Shown: positions 62,737 to 64,000 of the stretch, piece after piece
How the letters are laid out: the number at the start of each line of letters is the position of its first letter
Position numbering within the stretch: the stretch's first letter is position 1
Source of the DNA: Arcicella rigui
Lineage (GTDB): Bacteria; Bacteroidota; Bacteroidia; Cytophagales; Spirosomataceae
DNA: 64,000 nucleotides
Reading direction: 5' to 3'
NCBI RefSeq assembly: GCF_034929435.1
Contig: NZ_JAYFUM010000015.1
Coordinates: 62,001 to 126,000, forward strand
Position numbers and translations under genes: made by a program
The notes under the pieces: model-generated
Database searches by the model: none
What the model was told of the DNA's origin: nothing
What the model saw: the letters and a program-made list of their open reading frames with translations, nothing else

Positions 62737-63528
62737 CTACTGATTATTACCTGCATTTTTTGAAATTGTAGAAAGTTCAGCCAAATCGGCGTACTTCACT
62801 ACTTCGCCCAAAATAATCACGGCAGGGTTTGATAATTGATTGTTTTCGGCGATTTCTTTTAAATCTTTTGCTACACCAACGCCTACTTTTTGTTGGGTTT
62901 GTGTACCGTTTTGAATAATCGCTACGGGCAAATGTTCTTTGCCGATTCGCTGACAAATGGCTGAAATCTGGCTGAGTTTATTCATTCCCATCAAAACCAC
63001 AATAGTAGCACTTGTTTGCAATGCCATTTCCAAATCGTTTGATAGCGAACCATCAGTTTTTGTACCTGTAATTACCCAAAAGCTTTCGCTTACGCCACGG
63101 GTTGTCAAAGGAATATTAGCATAACCAGCCGCCGCTACCGACGATGAAATGCCCGGAATGTAAGCTGTTTCTAAACCAAAACTTTTTGCATACTCTATTT
63201 CTTCCATGCCACGCCCAAAAATAAAAGGGTCGCCGCCTTTCAATCGAACCACATGACCGTACATATAAGCCTTTTCTACAATCAAAAAATTAATAGCATC
63301 CTGCGAGTGGCTTTCTCCCGGACGTTTTCCTACATAGATTTTTTCGGTTTCGGGCTTACAATAATCCAATAGTTCACTGGAAATTAAGGCATCATACAAC
63401 ACAACGTCTGCATCCTTCAAAGCCTTAATTGCTTTTACGGTAATTAAGTCAGGGTCTCCAGGCCCAGCACCTACTACGCTTAGTTTCGGTTTGGGGTCTA
63501 AAGTATTGAAATGTTCTAAACCAGTCAT
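62737..63528 (-). CDS. cobA: uroporphyrinogen-III C-methyltransferase
   Basis: 263 aa, the single-domain SUMT form. Motifs: VVGAGPGDPDLITVKA (about 18-33), VVLYDALIS, VRLKGGDPFIFGRG and YIPGISSSVAAAGYANIPLT. It methylates uroporphyrinogen III at C2 and C7 to precorrin-2, the first step to siroheme (and cobalamin). It follows the HEPN-tailed reductase gene by 81 bases in the same direction. Siroheme is the cofactor of nitrite and sulfite reductases, which supports that pairing. The dehydrogenase/chelatase step is not in the window. Confidence 0.95.
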   Translation of the reverse strand: MTGLEHFNTLDPKPKLSVVGAGPGDPDLITVKAIKALKDADVVLYDALISSELLDYCKPETEKIYVGKRPGESHSQDAINFLIVEKAYMYGHVVRLKGGDPFIFGRGMEEIEYAKSFGLETAYIPGISSSVAAAGYANIPLTTRGVSESFWVITGTKTDGSLSNDLEMALQTSATIVVLMGMNKLSQISAICQRIGKEHLPVAIIQNGTQTQQKVGVGVAKDLKEIAENNQLSNPAVIILGEVVKYADLAELSTISKNAGNNQ

Positions 63529-63545
63529 AATCGTATATAAAGTAC

Positions 63546-63591
63546 AATGGTGAATAAATAGGTTCAGAATACGTCCTATTCACTCACCATT
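63546..63591. other. intercistronic hairpin between the reductase tail and cobA
   Basis: AATGGTGAATAAATAGG (63546-63562) pairs with CCTATTCACTCACCATT (63575-63591), 17-bp arms with two mismatches and a 12-base loop. No T-run follows, so it more likely affects mRNA stability or processing than termination. Confidence 0.55.
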
Positions 63592-63609
63592 GATGATTGA
63601 TTGTCAGTA

Positions 63610-64000
63610 TTAAACCAAAGTTGCTTGGTTTCTATACGCTTTTGCTAATGCTAAAAATGCTTTAGCTTCTTCGATGTACGAAGTAGCAAATGCCTCAGAA
63701 GGCTCGTTTTTATTAATTTGTAATACTAATTCTTTGAAAGTTCTTCCACCCAAAGCAATATCGCCTGTTGCTACAAAGTGTTCGTCGAATTTATCAATTA
63801 CACCACTTTGTGTAGAAGCACTTACTGATTTATCCAACATCAAAGCTTTTGCCGCACTTACAAATACGCTATAAGCATGATAGATTGAATCTGCCCAACG
63901 ATTTTCATTGTAGGCGTTGATTGTCCAATCCATTTTTTCTTCTGATTCAAACAACAAAGTAGCTACTAAGTCGATGATTACACTCGCACATTCACCTACA
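63610..64000 (-). CDS. HEPN-domain C-terminus, probably of a nitrite/sulfite reductase (5' end outside window)
   Basis: The minus-strand frame is open from the right edge to the stop at 63610, about 130 codons. An internal TTG at 63955-63957 is not the likely start because upstream codons read GECASVIIDLVATLLFESEEK with no break and look conserved. The visible part is an all-helical HEPN-like domain (NRWADSIYHAYSVFVSAAKALML). In Bacteroidota a HEPN domain is found fused to the C-terminus of ferredoxin-dependent nitrite/sulfite reductases (from memory). The downstream cobA supports this. It lacks the RNase-type RxxxxH motif in the part seen. Confidence 0.7.
   Translation of the reverse strand, partial: VGECASVIIDLVATLLFESEEKMDWTINAYNENRWADSIYHAYSVFVSAAKALMLDKSVSASTQSGVIDKFDEHFVATGDIALGGRTFKELVLQINKNEPSEAFATSYIEEAKAFLALAKAYRNQATLV

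Noticed and set aside
1..64000. Mobile elements, tRNA or rRNA genes, prophage
   Set aside because: I found no transposase, integrase, phage structural gene or cloverleaf/rRNA-like sequence on either strand by reading.

Overview
The window reads as chromosomal DNA of a Bacteroidota bacterium, most likely a Cytophagales/Spirosomataceae-type organism (inference). The evidence is: low GC by eye; no Shine-Dalgarno-like leaders; several exact TTTG-N18/19-TAnnTTTG promoters, the Bacteroidota housekeeping consensus; many exported proteins and SxxC-type lipoproteins; a PorE-like TPR-PD40-OmpA lipoprotein; and single-chain L-serine dehydratase, GlyA, Lon and RuvB of the Bacteroidota type. I saw no rRNA, tRNA, transposase, phage gene or CRISPR array.

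Layout. 1-7.4 kb: an edge-truncated alpha-2-macroglobulin lipoprotein, a DUF6515-like exported protein, a DUF1080 protein and a small Cys-rich DUF2934 protein. 7.5-10.2 kb: rplK-rplA-rplJ-rplL with an exact promoter and a terminator, but without nusG upstream or rpoBC downstream. 10.3-17 kb: glyA, an exported peroxiredoxin, a methyltransferase, a two-gene islet (EEP nuclease plus a 136-aa unknown), a membrane-anchored MutS-like ATPase and a Rossmann oxidoreductase. 17.2-28.2 kb: a DUF4011 SF1 helicase, a UbiA prenyltransferase, sdaA, lon, a TPR protein and a DUF4231/SLATT membrane protein. 28.3-32.9 kb: rpsL-rpsG (without fusA), uxuA and the OmpA lipoprotein. 33-40.9 kb: an RsuA/RluB pseudouridine synthase with a 16 x 17-residue repeat, an AraC regulator, an orphan histidine kinase, a three-plus-copy 89-bp tandem repeat, an exported MTA/SAH nucleosidase and an AzgA purine permease. 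41-48 kb: a YdcZ-type transporter, a complete RND efflux operon (adaptor, pump, outer-membrane factor) and an exported orphan. 48.4-49.4 kb: a compact two-gene unit with an exact promoter and a palindromic operator at its start site; I read it as a candidate toxin-antitoxin system with an ADP-ribosyltransferase-like toxin. 49.4-64 kb: a Gfo/Idh/MocA oxidoreductase, a Cys/Met-metabolism PLP enzyme, an acyl-CoA dehydrogenase, two paralogous giant hybrid histidine kinases, an aquaglyceroporin, ruvB, cobA and the HEPN tail of what is probably a nitrite/sulfite reductase.

Functional links. cobA lies beside a reductase that would need siroheme. The exported nucleosidase sits downstream of a purine permease and may feed it adenine or hypoxanthine. 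Of the two paralogous hybrid kinases only one carries an Hpt domain, so the other must pass phosphate to a partner. Both ribosomal-protein clusters are cut off from their usual neighbours.

The strongest candidate for an undescribed system is the 48.45-49.39 kb unit (promoter, operator, 70-aa protein, 210-aa ART-like protein). Secondary candidates are the EEP-nuclease pair at 13.2-14.4 kb and the DUF4011 helicase with a degenerate Vsr-like tail. Several families of short-word intergenic repeats are scattered through the window.
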